Assembly (NCBI RefSeq): GCF_016734765.1
Contig: NZ_JAERQE010000002.1
Span: forward strand, 124,001 to 188,000
Reading direction: 5' to 3'
Length of the DNA: 64,000 nt
Origin: Microvirga soli
GTDB lineage: Bacteria; Pseudomonadota; Alphaproteobacteria; Rhizobiales; Beijerinckiaceae
Shown: piece after piece, positions 35,537 to 44,707 of the stretch
Layout: each line of letters begins with the position of its first letter
How positions within the stretch are numbered: the stretch's first letter is position 1
Made by a program: the position numbers and the translations under genes
Notes under the pieces: model-generated
The model's input: only the letters and a program-made list of their open reading frames with translations
What the model was told of the DNA's origin: nothing
The model's database searches: none

Positions 35537-36628
35537 TCAGCGCGGCTGGCCCTGCTGCTGGTTGACGAAGTAGTCGAAGGGCAGCTCGGCGATGCGGAAC
35601 CAAGTGAGCTCCTTCTCGCGGAAGGCGTTCCAGGAATCGTACACCTTCTTGAACTTGGCGTTGGAGGCCGCGAGCTCGCCATAGAGCTTGTAGGCTTCCT
35701 TGTAGCTCTGCTCCATCACGTCGCGCGGGAACGGACGCAGCTGCACGCCCTGGCCCACGAGACGGCGGATCGCGTCGGCGTTCTGCGCATCATATTTCGC
35801 CACGCACATGGCGTTGGCCTCGGCGCAGGCTGCCTCGAGGATCGCCTTGTAATGGGCCGGCAGCTCATTCCACTTGTTCATGTTCACGTAGAGCGAAGGC
35901 TGCGCGCCGCCTTCCCAGAAGCCCGGATAATAGTAGTACTGGGCCACCTTCACGAAGCCGAGCTTCTCGTCGTCATGCGGACCGGAGAACTCCACCGCGT
36001 CGAGGGTGCCGCGCTCCAGCGCCGGATAGATATCACCTGCGGCGAGCACCTGGGGCACCACGCCGAGCTTCTGCATGATCTGGCCGCCCATGCCGGCGAT
36101 GCGCATCTTCAGCCCGTTCAGGTCCGCGATGGACTTGATCTCTTTGCGGAACCAGCCGCCCATCTGCGCGCCGGTCTGGCCGGCCGGGATCGGATAGACG
36201 TTGTAGTCCTTCATGAACTCGCGCATGAGGTCGAGACCGCCGCCGTAATACATCCAGGCATTGTGCTGGCGCACGTTCATGCCCCACGGCACCGAGGTGT
36301 CGAACATGAAGGTCGGGTCCTTGCCGATGAAGAAGCTCGACAGGGTGTAGGAGCACTCGACCGTGCCGTTCTGGGTGGCATCGAGGGTCTGGAGCGCGCC
36401 GACGATCTCGCCTGCGGCGAACGGCTGGATCTGGAACTTGTTGTCGGTGGCGGCGGCCACGCGCTTGGAGATCATCTCGCCCGCGCCGAAGAGGGTGTCG
36501 AGGCTCTTCGGATAGGCCGACGCCATACGCCAGCGAACCTCCGGCTGCGCCTGCGCGATGGCCGGGGACGCAACCGCGCCCGCTGCAGCTGCCAGGCCTG
36601 CGCCTTTGAGAACTTTTCTTCTGTCCAT
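35537..36628 (-). CDS. TRAP transporter solute-binding protein (DctP family), orphan
   Basis: The 363-residue periplasmic protein begins with an RRKVLKG twin-arginine-like signal ending in AQAQ (about residue 28). The mature protein has the DctP fold features WRMASAYPKSLDTLFGAGEM, QIQPFAAGEIVGALQTLDA, KMRIAGMGGQIMQKLGVVPQ and ALERGTLDAVEFSGPHDDEKLG, with an Arg expected to bind a carboxylate. The pattern resembles TakP-type 2-oxo acid binding proteins. No DctQ or DctM membrane subunit is in the window, so the permease is elsewhere. It has its own terminator. Confidence 0.9.
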   Translation of the reverse strand: MDRRKVLKGAGLAAAAGAVASPAIAQAQPEVRWRMASAYPKSLDTLFGAGEMISKRVAAATDNKFQIQPFAAGEIVGALQTLDATQNGTVECSYTLSSFFIGKDPTFMFDTSVPWGMNVRQHNAWMYYGGGLDLMREFMKDYNVYPIPAGQTGAQMGGWFRKEIKSIADLNGLKMRIAGMGGQIMQKLGVVPQVLAAGDIYPALERGTLDAVEFSGPHDDEKLGFVKVAQYYYYPGFWEGGAQPSLYVNMNKWNELPAHYKAILEAACAEANAMCVAKYDAQNADAIRRLVGQGVQLRPFPRDVMEQSYKEAYKLYGELAASNAKFKKVYDSWNAFREKELTWFRIAELPFDYFVNQQQGQPR

Positions 36629-36807
36629 GAGCGTTTCCTCAACCGTTTTATATCGTCACTGCCGGTTCGGCTGAACAATCCATAAAGCGGGAGGCCTGCG
36701 GCTGTCACTCCATCTTCCGTAGAGACAGCTATGCAGTAGGCTCATTGGGCGATCCCGGATGGAGTGCAGCAGAACTCGGGATGGCTCGACGAGTGTGGCG
36801 CGGGAAC

Positions 36808-36927
36808 TCTCCTCCCCCTTGTGGGGAGGAGTGGAGGTGGGGGTGTCGGCGCCAGACCTGCATAGGCTATCGCTTACACCCCCACCCCGGCCGCTGCCGC
36901 GGCCACCCCTCCCCACAAGGGGGAGGG
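36808..36927 (+). repeat. Palindromic repeat family C, copy 3
   Basis: Near-identical to the 35047 copy in both arms, with a different centre. It lies between two minus-strand genes. A further about 75 bp on each side of it hold nothing I recognise. Confidence 0.8.
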
Positions 36928-37002
36928 AAACAGCACCTTATCCTGCACCCGATCCCGGATCGGCTTGCGCCGTCCGGGATGACGAGTAGGTGGATGGTGG
37001 GC

Positions 37003-37617
37003 CTACCGCTCCTCGCTGCCGCCCTTGGAGAGCGGACGGTCCACCTGTCCCTCGGCGGCCCGACCGGAGCGCTTCGGCGGCTTCTCGTCGCCGGTCGAGG
37101 CGGTCGACTTTCCGCCGGACTGGCTGGCGGTCGGATGGCCGCGCACCAGGGTGCCCTTGGGCACGTCCACCGCATTGCCGGGGGCCGGCACGCGGGCCCG
37201 GGAGGCCGCACCGCCGCTCATGCCCGAGGGGCCTGTCGTACCTTCCGTCTGAGCGGCACGGGTAGCAGGGCTCTTGTTGGCGGTGGTGTTGACGCCCTCG
37301 GCGATCTCCTCGTTGGAGAGCTGGAAGCCGGCGTTGTCATCTTCCTCTTCCGGCACCTCCTTGAAGGAGTGCAGGCCAGCATTTGAGCCGCTCTTCACGC
37401 GGCCGTCATCCACGTGGCTGATGTCAAGATCGGGGTCGAGCTTCTTCGAGGCGCCCATCGCGCCTGTGGCCTTGGCGGCCGCGCGCTTGGTGTTGCCGAC
37501 ATCGTTGCGCTGGGTCGGTCCTGCGACGAAGTCGTCTCCGGTCTCTTCCTGCGTGACCTCGTTCAGCACTTCATCGACAGGCGGCTCGGGAGGGCGGCCT
37601 CGTTTGTCTTGCGCCAT
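37003..37617 (-). CDS. Hydrophilic, probably disordered protein
   Basis: The 204-residue protein is rich in Gly, Ser, Thr, Ala, Asp and Glu, with no hydrophobic core and no domain I can name. It contains GRPPEPPVDEVLNEVTQEETGDDF near the start and a Lys/Ser/Gly-rich end. Intrinsic disorder is likely. The promoter is a perfect EcfG-type element (GGAAC-N17-CGTT), so it probably belongs to the general stress response, where such small hydrophilic proteins are common. Confidence 0.7.
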   Translation of the reverse strand: MAQDKRGRPPEPPVDEVLNEVTQEETGDDFVAGPTQRNDVGNTKRAAAKATGAMGASKKLDPDLDISHVDDGRVKSGSNAGLHSFKEVPEEEDDNAGFQLSNEEIAEGVNTTANKSPATRAAQTEGTTGPSGMSGGAASRARVPAPGNAVDVPKGTLVRGHPTASQSGGKSTASTGDEKPPKRSGRAAEGQVDRPLSKGGSEER

Positions 37618-37676
37618 GGGCTATTCCTCTTCTTCGGGTATCAGCAGGCTGATGGCTTAAAGAGTTTCACAGAGCC

Positions 37677-37702
37677 AACGTCCTGTTCGGGACGGGTGTT
37701 CC
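37677..37702 (-). promoter_or_regulatory. Perfect EcfG-type promoter (GGAAC-N17-CGTT)
   Basis: On minus, GGAAC (37702-37698) and CGTT (37680-37677) are separated by 17 bp and lie 60 bp before the ATG at 37617. This is an exact match to the alphaproteobacterial general stress sigma factor consensus. Confidence 0.6.
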
Positions 37703-37768
37703 GGCCCTGCGATCGTGAAAAGGCAGGGCCGGACGATTGACGTGAGGCGTCTACTTCGCCCGACGATG

Positions 37769-38494
37769 CTATCGGCCAAGCTCCTTCTGCATGTCCTGCA
37801 GCATCGTGAGATGTTCCTGAATCTGGCCGCGTGCGAGCTTGGCCACGTTCGTCGTCTCGCGGTTGCCGGAGCCCTGCTTGAGATAGCTCTCCTGCAGCTT
37901 CAGCAGTTCCTGGTGCCCCTGGATCTGCAGGGCCACATAATCCTTGTCGAAGGCTGCTCCCGCTTCAGCCTTGGACAGGCGTTCCATGGCCTGCGCGTCC
38001 TTGGCCGGAAGCTCGGGTGCGGTCGAGGCCGCAGCCTGGGCGCCGCGTGTGGTGGACGCAGTGGCGTTCGGATCGGCGAAGGAATGCATGATCTCGGCGA
38101 GCAGGTTCTGCTCGCCCACCTCGAACTCCGCGAACTGCTTCACGCGCGGATTCTGCGCCTTGCTCAGCGCGAAGTTCGATTGCTGCAGCGATACGGTGCC
38201 GAGCGCCAGCGCCTGCTGAATGTATTGCCGGTCGGCCTGCGACTGTGCCTCGCCCATGGCGGCCGGGGCGCTGTTGGCCTGGCCCTGACGGGCTGGTGTC
38301 TGCGTATCCTGCGGGGCGCCGCCCTGCTGCGTGCGCTGCTGGCGCTGCTGCGCATTCTGGCCGAGCGCCGGATTGGTCTGCGTCTCCGCAGGTTGGGGTG
38401 TGGTCGATTGAGGAATGGCCTGGTTCTGCTGCTGGGCGAAGGCTGGAATGGCGACAGCGGCCATGAGGCCGGCGATCACGAGACGGCGTGACAT
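37769..38494 (-). CDS. DUF4142 family secreted protein
   Basis: With the ATG at 38494 after AGGAGAATTCCCG the protein has 241 residues. It has a Sec signal peptide (LVIAGLMAAVAIPAFAQQ), a Gln/Pro/Thr-rich linker (about 22-85), and a DUF4142 helical domain (about 88-238) with DRQYIQQALALGTVSLQQSNFAL, VKQFAEFEVGEQNLL and FDKDYVALQIQGHQELLKLQ. DUF4142 has a ferritin-like four-helix shape of unknown function and is often stress-induced. An in-frame upstream extension to 38770 overlaps the next gene and was rejected. Confidence 0.88.
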   Translation of the reverse strand: MSRRLVIAGLMAAVAIPAFAQQQNQAIPQSTTPQPAETQTNPALGQNAQQRQQRTQQGGAPQDTQTPARQGQANSAPAAMGEAQSQADRQYIQQALALGTVSLQQSNFALSKAQNPRVKQFAEFEVGEQNLLAEIMHSFADPNATASTTRGAQAAASTAPELPAKDAQAMERLSKAEAGAAFDKDYVALQIQGHQELLKLQESYLKQGSGNRETTNVAKLARGQIQEHLTMLQDMQKELGR

Positions 38495-38527
38495 CGGGAA
38501 TTCTCCTGCAAAGGGATCGTGAGAGCG

Positions 38528-38552
38528 AACGTTTGCGGGAAAGTTTGGTTCA
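38528..38552 (-). promoter_or_regulatory. EcfG-like promoter candidate (TGAAC-N16-CGTT)
   Basis: On minus, TGAAC (38552-38548) and CGTT (38531-38528) are spaced by 16 bp, 34 bp upstream of the DUF4142 start. One mismatch from consensus. Confidence 0.4.
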
Positions 38553-38571
38553 GGCTCGTCGGAAGCGGCGG

Positions 38572-39846
38572 TCAGCACCAATCCTTGTCCGAACTCATCT
38601 GCATCTCGTCGGCCGCTTGCTTGATGTCGTCGAGATCGACGGGATCGCTGAACGGATCCTCGTCGAGCTCCGTCACCCGGTTCAGGCGTTTCTGCCAGCG
38701 CCGCAGCTCGTCGATGTAAGGCTGATACGGCACCCGCTTCAGGCGTCCGTTCTCCTCCACAAGATCGCAAAGGCCGTTATGCAGCCAGTTGCCCTTGTGC
38801 CAATCGGGCATGTCGATTGCGGGAAACAGGCACACCCCGTGCAGGTCGATGCCCTTGCGCACGGCGGCGAGCGATTCCTCGACGATGTCGCACAGCCAGT
38901 CGGGACGGCCTTCGCGCAGCCCGCTCGTCTCGCCCACGATCATCGGGCGGCGGTAGCGCTCCCAGGCATAGGTGAGAAGATCGCCGAGCGGCCGGATGCG
39001 CTCGTCATGCGGCTCAAGCGAGGCGTGCGGACCGTTCTCGCGATACTCCATCTGGCCGAACGAGTAGCAGTTGACGCCCACGATATCGAGCACCTCCGGC
39101 GAGCCGCCAAGCTCCGGGTGGCGCCGTCCGGCGATCACGTCCCAGGCGTAGAACGTGTCCGTATAGGTCTCGTGCTCCGCCTCGTCCTTGAGGTCGGGGC
39201 GATCACGCGGCGCGACTACGAGAATGAGCGGGTCGATATGCACCATGCGCGCTTGCGCATCGACTTCGCGGATCGCTTTGACAGCCGCGATATCGGCCCT
39301 GCACAAAGCAAGGCGAAAGCGCTGCCGCTGCTCGTCGGTATTGCCGAACGGCGCGGTCCAGGCCCATTCGCCGCCCATGAAGGCGAAGAAGGTAATCTCG
39401 TTGATCGGCGTGAAGAAATGCGGGCCCCGGATCCGCGGCGTCACATATTCCGCCGCCGCTTTCGCGTAAGCCGCGAAGCGTTTCGTGAAATCATCGGCGA
39501 ACGGATCGACGTCATCGGGATAGCCGTAATGGCACAGATCCCAAATCGGCAGAATCTGGTGGCGGTTCATGGCCGCGATGAAGGGATCGAGCCCCGAGAA
39601 ATTGTAAACGCCGCCCCGGTCCACGAAGGGCCAGGGAATGCCCTGGCGCGCCACCGCGATGCCGAGCGAACGCAGGAAGGCGTAATCCTCGTCCACATGC
39701 TCCCGGTGCTGGGTCTCGGCCACGAGGTCCCGGCGGCCCTGATCCTTCCAGACAAAGGTGGAGCACTCGAAACCCGACAGGAAGAAGGTTGGGAAGATGC
39801 CCGCGTGAACAGCGGGACGGCTTCCTGGCGGTGACGGATCATGCAA
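38572..39846 (-). CDS. GH1-like (beta-glucosidase-type) glycosidase
   Basis: The protein has about 424 residues with the TTG at 39846, which is preceded by GGGAGGA seven nt upstream; a TTG at 39867 is an alternative. The GH1 TIM-barrel landmarks are FFLSGFECSTF near the start, the acid/base region FTPINEITFF (Glu in place of the usual Asn-Glu-Pro), and the nucleophile region MIVGETSG. Several aromatic-acidic motifs (YDWDVIAG, NCYSFGQMEY) support a sugar hydrolase. It has no signal peptide. The NEI motif and the divergent centre make the specificity uncertain. Confidence 0.75.
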   Translation of the reverse strand: MHDPSPPGSRPAVHAGIFPTFFLSGFECSTFVWKDQGRRDLVAETQHREHVDEDYAFLRSLGIAVARQGIPWPFVDRGGVYNFSGLDPFIAAMNRHQILPIWDLCHYGYPDDVDPFADDFTKRFAAYAKAAAEYVTPRIRGPHFFTPINEITFFAFMGGEWAWTAPFGNTDEQRQRFRLALCRADIAAVKAIREVDAQARMVHIDPLILVVAPRDRPDLKDEAEHETYTDTFYAWDVIAGRRHPELGGSPEVLDIVGVNCYSFGQMEYRENGPHASLEPHDERIRPLGDLLTYAWERYRRPMIVGETSGLREGRPDWLCDIVEESLAAVRKGIDLHGVCLFPAIDMPDWHKGNWLHNGLCDLVEENGRLKRVPYQPYIDELRRWQKRLNRVTELDEDPFSDPVDLDDIKQAADEMQMSSDKDWC

Positions 39847-39975
39847 GACAGCATCCTCCCGGGCCAAGTGGGTGCGCGAGACCTTGCCTTTCGCCGGCCA
39901 AGCTCAATCATCCATCCGCAGGGACAAGCGGATGATGGCCGCCGGGTTCCTCCAACGGGTTGCGCCGAATTGAGG

Positions 39976-40000
39976 TGAACTTCGTTCAAGCGTGTCCGTT
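39976..40000 (+). promoter_or_regulatory. EcfG-like promoter candidate (TGAAC-N16-CGTT)
   Basis: TGAAC (39976-39980) and CGTT (39997-40000) are separated by 16 bp, 33 bp upstream of the protease ATG at 40033. It is in the divergent gap with the GH1-like gene. Confidence 0.4.
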
Positions 40001-40032
40001 GTGACAGGGATCGATCAGGCACAGGAGGCCCA

Positions 40033-41151
40033 ATGCAGGACCGCACGACACGAATCATCATGCTGGTCGTGGCGGTGCTGCTCGCGATCCTGGTGCTGCA
40101 GCCTTACGTGAACACCTATTTCACATCCGCCCGGGAGCCCCGGCCCGTGGCAGCACGGGGCGACTTGGCGGATTTCGAACGCACCACGATCGAAGTGTTC
40201 GAGACGGTGGCGCCCTCCGTGGTGCAGGTGGTGAGCCTGTCAGGGGGCGGATCGAGGCGCGGGCGCACGACCGAAGCTGAGCCCTCGGGTTCGGGCACGG
40301 GCTTCGTGTGGGATGCGGCCGGCCATATCGTAACCAACGACCACGTGGTGGCAAACGGCTCCTCCTTCGCGGTGCGCCTCGCCTCGGGAGAGGTGCGGCC
40401 CGCCGAGGTGATCGGACGCGCCCCGAATTACGACCTCGCGATCCTGCGGCTGCAGCGTCAGGGCTCCCTGCCGGCGCCCGTGAACGTGGGAAGCTCGGCC
40501 GATCTGAAAGTGGGGCAGACGGCCTATGCGATCGGCAATCCGTTTGGTCTCGACCAGTCGCTGACCTCCGGGGTCATCAGCGCGCTCAAGCGCCGCCTGC
40601 CCACCAGCGGCGGGCGCGAGGTCGCCGACGTGATCCAGACGGATGCCGCCATCAACCCGGGCAATTCCGGCGGCCCGCTGCTCGATTCCGCCGGTCGCCT
40701 CATTGGCGTCAACACCGCCATCTTCTCTCCATCGGGGACGAATGCCGGCATCGGCTTCGCGATTCCCGTCGATGTGGTGAACCGGGTGGTGCCGGAACTC
40801 ATCCGCACCGGCCGCGTGCCGACACCGGGCATCGGCATCCTCGCCGGCGATGAGACGCTCGCCGCTCAGCTTGGCGTGACCGGGGTGGTGGTGGCCGACG
40901 TCGTGCCGGGATCGCCGGCGGACCGGGCGGGCTTACGCGGCGTGGACCAGCGGGCCGGCATCATCGGCGATGTGATCGTGGGCGTGGAGGATGCACCCGT
41001 GCGCCGCCTGTCGGACCTGACCGACAGGCTCGAGCGAACCGGCGTCGGGAATACGGTCAGGCTCTCCATCGTGCGCAACAACCGCACCGAGACCGTCGAG
41101 GTCACTGTCATCGATGTGGACCAGCAGGGAGCACGCTCGCGCAGACCTTGA
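40033..41151 (+). CDS. HtrA/DegP-like S1C serine protease, membrane-anchored
   Basis: The 372-residue protein has an N-terminal membrane helix (about 8-27), then a trypsin-like domain with His in IVTNDHVV, Asp in NYDLAILRL and the catalytic Ser in NPGNSGGPLL, all expected for an active S1C protease. A single PDZ domain (about 255-355, with VVADVVPGSPADRAGL) follows. One PDZ domain rather than two resembles DegS. It is preceded by an EcfG-like promoter and an ACAGGAGGC ribosome site. The role is inferred to be envelope protein quality control under stress. Confidence 0.9.
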   Translation: MQDRTTRIIMLVVAVLLAILVLQPYVNTYFTSAREPRPVAARGDLADFERTTIEVFETVAPSVVQVVSLSGGGSRRGRTTEAEPSGSGTGFVWDAAGHIVTNDHVVANGSSFAVRLASGEVRPAEVIGRAPNYDLAILRLQRQGSLPAPVNVGSSADLKVGQTAYAIGNPFGLDQSLTSGVISALKRRLPTSGGREVADVIQTDAAINPGNSGGPLLDSAGRLIGVNTAIFSPSGTNAGIGFAIPVDVVNRVVPELIRTGRVPTPGIGILAGDETLAAQLGVTGVVVADVVPGSPADRAGLRGVDQRAGIIGDVIVGVEDAPVRRLSDLTDRLERTGVGNTVRLSIVRNNRTETVEVTVIDVDQQGARSRRP

Positions 41152-41251
41152 ACCACGTAAAACATTGGCGGGGTCGAATTTGTTTCACCCCGGCCGCAAC
41201 CTTGTCTCCCTCTCGCCGTTAGCCATCGAACCTTCACCAGCGGAGGACTGA

Positions 41252-41692
41252 ATGAACCCTGATAGCGGCGACAACAACATCCTCGTTCAAAGCGCAACAG
41301 TCGATCTGGGCGAAAATTTTCCCGAATTTGCCAAAACGAACATCCAGCGCATTGCCGGAAAGTATTTCGGGCGGTTGAGCATGGGTTCCGTGCACGTCAC
41401 CCGCGAGGGGCCGACCTATCGATGCACGGTCAACATGCAGATGGGCGCGATCAAGGTGATGACCGGCGAAGCCAAGGACAAGGATCTTTATACCGCCTTC
41501 CGGGCCGCCTTGCAGAAAACCGCCAAGCAGCTTCGCCGCACGAAGCGCGAGCTGCGCGAGGACAAGGGCGAGCGCACCGACAAGGACATGCTCCTGCGCG
41601 AAGCGACGCGATCAAGGGCTCCGCAACGGGCTGCCGACAATGCGGGATTGCCTATGAACGACGAGAGCGATTACCGCGCGGCCGCGGAGTAG
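41252..41692 (+). CDS. HPF/RaiA-like ribosome-associated protein
   Basis: The 146-residue protein has the HPF/RaiA layout: SATVDLGENFPEFAKTNIQRI, then SVHVTREGPTYRCTVNM and the DLYTAFRAALQKTAKQLRRTKREL helix of the double-stranded-RNA-binding-like fold. HPF and RaiA bind the 30S decoding region and inactivate ribosomes in stationary phase or stress. It lacks the C-terminal dimerisation domain of long HPF, and its C-terminus is charged and possibly disordered. The start follows CGGAGGACTGA. Confidence 0.75.
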   Translation: MNPDSGDNNILVQSATVDLGENFPEFAKTNIQRIAGKYFGRLSMGSVHVTREGPTYRCTVNMQMGAIKVMTGEAKDKDLYTAFRAALQKTAKQLRRTKRELREDKGERTDKDMLLREATRSRAPQRAADNAGLPMNDESDYRAAAE

Positions 41693-41714
41693 CCAGACAT
41701 CTTTATTCGACTGC

Positions 41715-41803
41715 GGGATCACCGGCCTTGTGCCGGTGATCCCGGTTGTGCGAAGCGCGTGTTTCTCAGAATCGAGATGGCCGGGACAAGCCCGGCCATG
41801 ACG
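41715..41803 (+). repeat. Palindromic repeat family A, copy 5
   Basis: GGGATCACCGGCCTTGTGCCGGTGATCCC is a nearly perfect hairpin on the left, and GGCCGGGACAAGCCCGGCC with CATGACG on the right. The best-preserved copy, between the convergent HPF-like gene and clpB. Confidence 0.85.
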
Positions 41804-41857
41804 CGGAGGGTGTGACCCCCAAGCCAAGCTGAAGGACAATGGCAGTGAAGTGCCGAA

Positions 41858-41883
41858 TAAAAAGGCCGGGCTCGCGCCCGGCC
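41858..41883 (-). terminator. Rho-independent terminator of clpB
   Basis: On minus, GGCCGGGC, GCGA loop and GCCCGGCC are followed by TTTTTATT. Confidence 0.85.
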
Positions 41884-41905
41884 ATTCTTGCTTCCAGCAT
41901 TGCAG

Positions 41906-44527
41906 TTAATTCAACCGCACACCCTGCGGCGGGCGCTCGGCGCCGCTGACGGTCACGTCGCCGATCATCAGGCCCATGGGGCCCGCATGCACCGGCACGG
42001 TCTCGCCGTCCTTGATCTCGCCAGCAAGAATCAGTTCCGCCAGCGGATCCTGCACGTGCTTCTGGATCACGCGCTTCAACGGACGCGCGCCATAGGCCGG
42101 GTCGTAGCCCTTGTCGGCCAACCAGGCGCGTGCCTCATCGTCGAGCTCCAGCGTAATCTTGCGATCCGTGAGCAGCTTCTGCAGGCGGCCGAGCTGGATG
42201 TCCACGATGGCGCCCATCTCCGAGCGCTTCAGCCGGTGGAACAGGATGATCTCGTCCACGCGGTTGAGGAACTCGGGCCTGAAGTGCGAGCGCACCACGC
42301 CCATGACTTCCTCGCGCACCTCGTCGGTGTCATGGCCCTCGCTCTGGTTCACCAGATATTCGGCGCCCAGGTTCGAGGTCATGATGATGAGCGTGTTGCG
42401 GAAGTCCACGGTGCGGCCTTGCCCGTCCGTGAGGCGTCCGTCGTCGAGCACCTGCAAGAGGACATTGAACACGTCCGGGTGCGCCTTCTCGATCTCGTCG
42501 AACAGAACCACCTGATAGGGCCTGCGACGCACGGCCTCAGTCAGAGCGCCGCCCTCCTCGTAGCCCACATAGCCGGGGGGCGCGCCGATGAGGCGGGCCA
42601 CCGAGTGCTTCTCCATGTATTCCGACATGTCGAGGCGCACGAGGGCGGTCTCGTCGTCGAACAGGAAGCTCGCCAGCGCCTTGGTCAGCTCCGTCTTGCC
42701 GACGCCCGTGGGGCCGAGGAACATGAACGAGCCGATGGGCCGGTTCGGATCCTGCAGCCCGGCGCGGGCACGGCGCACGGCGGTCGAAACCGCCGCCACC
42801 GCCTCAGCCTGACCGACGACGCGCTTGGCGATCGCCTGCTCCATCTGCAGCAGCTTCTCGCGCTCGCCCTCCAGCATCTTGTCGACGGGAACGCCTGTCC
42901 AGCGCGACACGACACCGGCCACATGGTCGGGCGTCACGGCCTCTTCCATCAGCCCGCCGCCATCGGCATGAGCCTCGACATCCGTGAGCTGCTTCTCCAG
43001 GCCCGGAATGACCCCGTAGGAGAGTTCGCCGGCCTTCGCCCAATCGCCCGCGCGCTGCGCTTGGCTGAGCTGGTTGCGGGCTTCCTCGAGCTTCTTCTTG
43101 AGATCGGCCGCGGTGCCGAGCTTGTCCTTCTCGGCCTTCCAGCGGGCCGTGATGGAGGCAGACTGTTCTTCGAGCTCCGCCAGCTCCTTGGTGAGGCGCT
43201 CCAGGCGGTCGCGGGAGGCGGCATCCGTCTCCTTCTTGAGGGCTTCCTGCTCGATCTTGAGGCGCACGATCTCGCGGTCGATGTTGTCGAGCTCTTCCGG
43301 CTTCGAGTCGACCTGCATGCGCAGGCGCGAGGAAGCCTCGTCGACGAGGTCGATGGCCTTGTCCGGCAGGAACCGGTCGGTGATGTAGCGGTTCGACAGC
43401 GTGGCTGCCGCCACCAGCGCCGAGTCGGTGATGCGCACGCCGTGATGCTGCTCGTACTTTTCCTTCAGGCCGCGCAGGATCGACACGGTGTCCTCCACCG
43501 TGGGCTCGCTCACGAAGACCGGCTGGAAACGACGGGCGAGCGCCGCGTCCTTCTCCACGTGCTTGCGGTATTCGTCCAGCGTGGTCGCGCCGACGCAGTG
43601 CAGCTCGCCGCGGGCGAGCGCTGGCTTCAACAGGTTCGATGCATCCATGGCGCCGTCTGCCTTGCCGGCGCCGACGAGCGTGTGCATCTCGTCGATGAAC
43701 AGGATGATGCCGCCCTCGGCCGAGGTCACTTCGCTGAGCACGGCCTTCAGGCGCTCCTCGAACTCGCCGCGATATTTCGCGCCTGCGATCAGCGCGCCCA
43801 TATCGAGCGCGAGCAGCTGCTTGTCCTTGAGGGACTCCGGTACGTCGCCGTTGACGATGCGCAGCGCCAGGCCTTCGACGATGGCGGTCTTGCCGACGCC
43901 GGGCTCGCCGATCAGCACCGGATTGTTCTTGGTGCGGCGCGACAGCACCTGGATGGTACGGCGGATCTCCTCGTCGCGGCCGATCACCGGATCGAGCTTG
44001 CCGTCGCGGGCCGCTTCCGTGAGATCGCGGGCGTATTTCTTCAGCGCGTCATAGGCGTTCTCCGCCGTCGCGTTGTCGGCGGTGCGGCCTTTGCGCAGCG
44101 TGTTGATGGCGGTGTTGAGCCCTTGAGCGGTCACGCCGGCCTGGGCCAGGATCTTGCCTGCCTCCGAGTCCTTCTCGACGGCGAGCGCCAGCAGCATCCG
44201 CTCGACGGTGACATATGAGTCGCCCGCCTTTTCGGCTGCCTTCTCGGTCGTGTCGAAGAAGCGCATCAGATCGCGGGTGGCCTGCGGCTGCGCGGCGGAG
44301 CCTGACACCTTCGGCTGCTTGGCAAGCCATTGCTCGACCGCCGCATGGGCGTCGCGGGAGCGCCCGCCGGCCCGGTCGATCAAACCGGCGCAGAGGCCTT
44401 CCGGATCGTCCAGCAGGACCTTCAGCACATGGCCCGGCGACAGCTGCGGATGGCCTTCCCGCATGGCGAGGTTCTGCGCCGCCTGCACGAAACCCCGGGC
44501 GCGTTCGGTGTATTTTTCGAAATTCAT
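41906..44527 (-). CDS. clpB: ATP-dependent disaggregase ClpB
   Basis: The 873-residue AAA+ chaperone works with DnaK to rescue aggregated proteins. It has an N-terminal Clp domain, a first AAA module with Walker [11 protein letters not shown] (about residue 204), the coiled-coil middle domain (about 400-520), and a second AAA module with [10 protein letters not shown] (about 604) and Walker B near [10 protein letters not shown]. The ATG at 44527 follows GGAGGG; a TTG three nt upstream is not needed. The promoter candidate upstream resembles an RpoH site. Confidence 0.97.
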   Translation of the reverse strand: MNFEKYTERARGFVQAAQNLAMREGHPQLSPGHVLKVLLDDPEGLCAGLIDRAGGRSRDAHAAVEQWLAKQPKVSGSAAQPQATRDLMRFFDTTEKAAEKAGDSYVTVERMLLALAVEKDSEAGKILAQAGVTAQGLNTAINTLRKGRTADNATAENAYDALKKYARDLTEAARDGKLDPVIGRDEEIRRTIQVLSRRTKNNPVLIGEPGVGKTAIVEGLALRIVNGDVPESLKDKQLLALDMGALIAGAKYRGEFEERLKAVLSEVTSAEGGIILFIDEMHTLVGAGKADGAMDASNLLKPALARGELHCVGATTLDEYRKHVEKDAALARRFQPVFVSEPTVEDTVSILRGLKEKYEQHHGVRITDSALVAAATLSNRYITDRFLPDKAIDLVDEASSRLRMQVDSKPEELDNIDREIVRLKIEQEALKKETDAASRDRLERLTKELAELEEQSASITARWKAEKDKLGTAADLKKKLEEARNQLSQAQRAGDWAKAGELSYGVIPGLEKQLTDVEAHADGGGLMEEAVTPDHVAGVVSRWTGVPVDKMLEGEREKLLQMEQAIAKRVVGQAEAVAAVSTAVRRARAGLQDPNRPIGSFMFLGPTGVGKTELTKALASFLFDDETALVRLDMSEYMEKHSVARLIGAPPGYVGYEEGGALTEAVRRRPYQVVLFDEIEKAHPDVFNVLLQVLDDGRLTDGQGRTVDFRNTLIIMTSNLGAEYLVNQSEGHDTDEVREEVMGVVRSHFRPEFLNRVDEIILFHRLKRSEMGAIVDIQLGRLQKLLTDRKITLELDDEARAWLADKGYDPAYGARPLKRVIQKHVQDPLAELILAGEIKDGETVPVHAGPMGLMIGDVTVSGAERPPQGVRLN

Positions 44528-44621
44528 CAATCATCCCTCCTCAGATCCACCCGCCCTGCTTGAGGCACGGACAAATCCTGCGATGTCGGACCCTCATCTC
44601 GAGGCGTCCGCCTGAGCTCCA

Positions 44622-44650
44622 AGATGGTGTGTCTAATTCGTCACAACAAG
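44622..44650 (-). promoter_or_regulatory. Possible heat-shock (RpoH-type) promoter of clpB
   Basis: On minus, CTTGTT (44650-44645) and CACCATCT (44629-44622) are spaced 15 bp, resembling the RpoH pattern CTTGAA-N13-17-CCCCATnT. It lies about 95 bp upstream of clpB. Confidence 0.35.
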
Positions 44651-44654
44651 AGGG

Positions 44655-44679
44655 GGAACCTGCTCGCAGTGCTGGCATT
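44655..44679 (+). promoter_or_regulatory. EcfG-like promoter candidate (GGAAC-N16-CATT)
   Basis: GGAAC (44655-44659) and CATT (44676-44679) are 16 bp apart, one mismatch in the -10 element, 29 bp before the ATG at 44708. It sits next to the divergent clpB promoter. Confidence 0.35.
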
Positions 44680-44707
44680 GACCCCACGACAGTTTGAGGA
44701 GGTTCCC

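Noticed and set aside
41888-44218. 776-codon plus-strand frame opposite clpB
   Set aside because: Mirror of a strongly conserved gene; low-complexity His/Leu/Gln composition typical of an antisense shadow.
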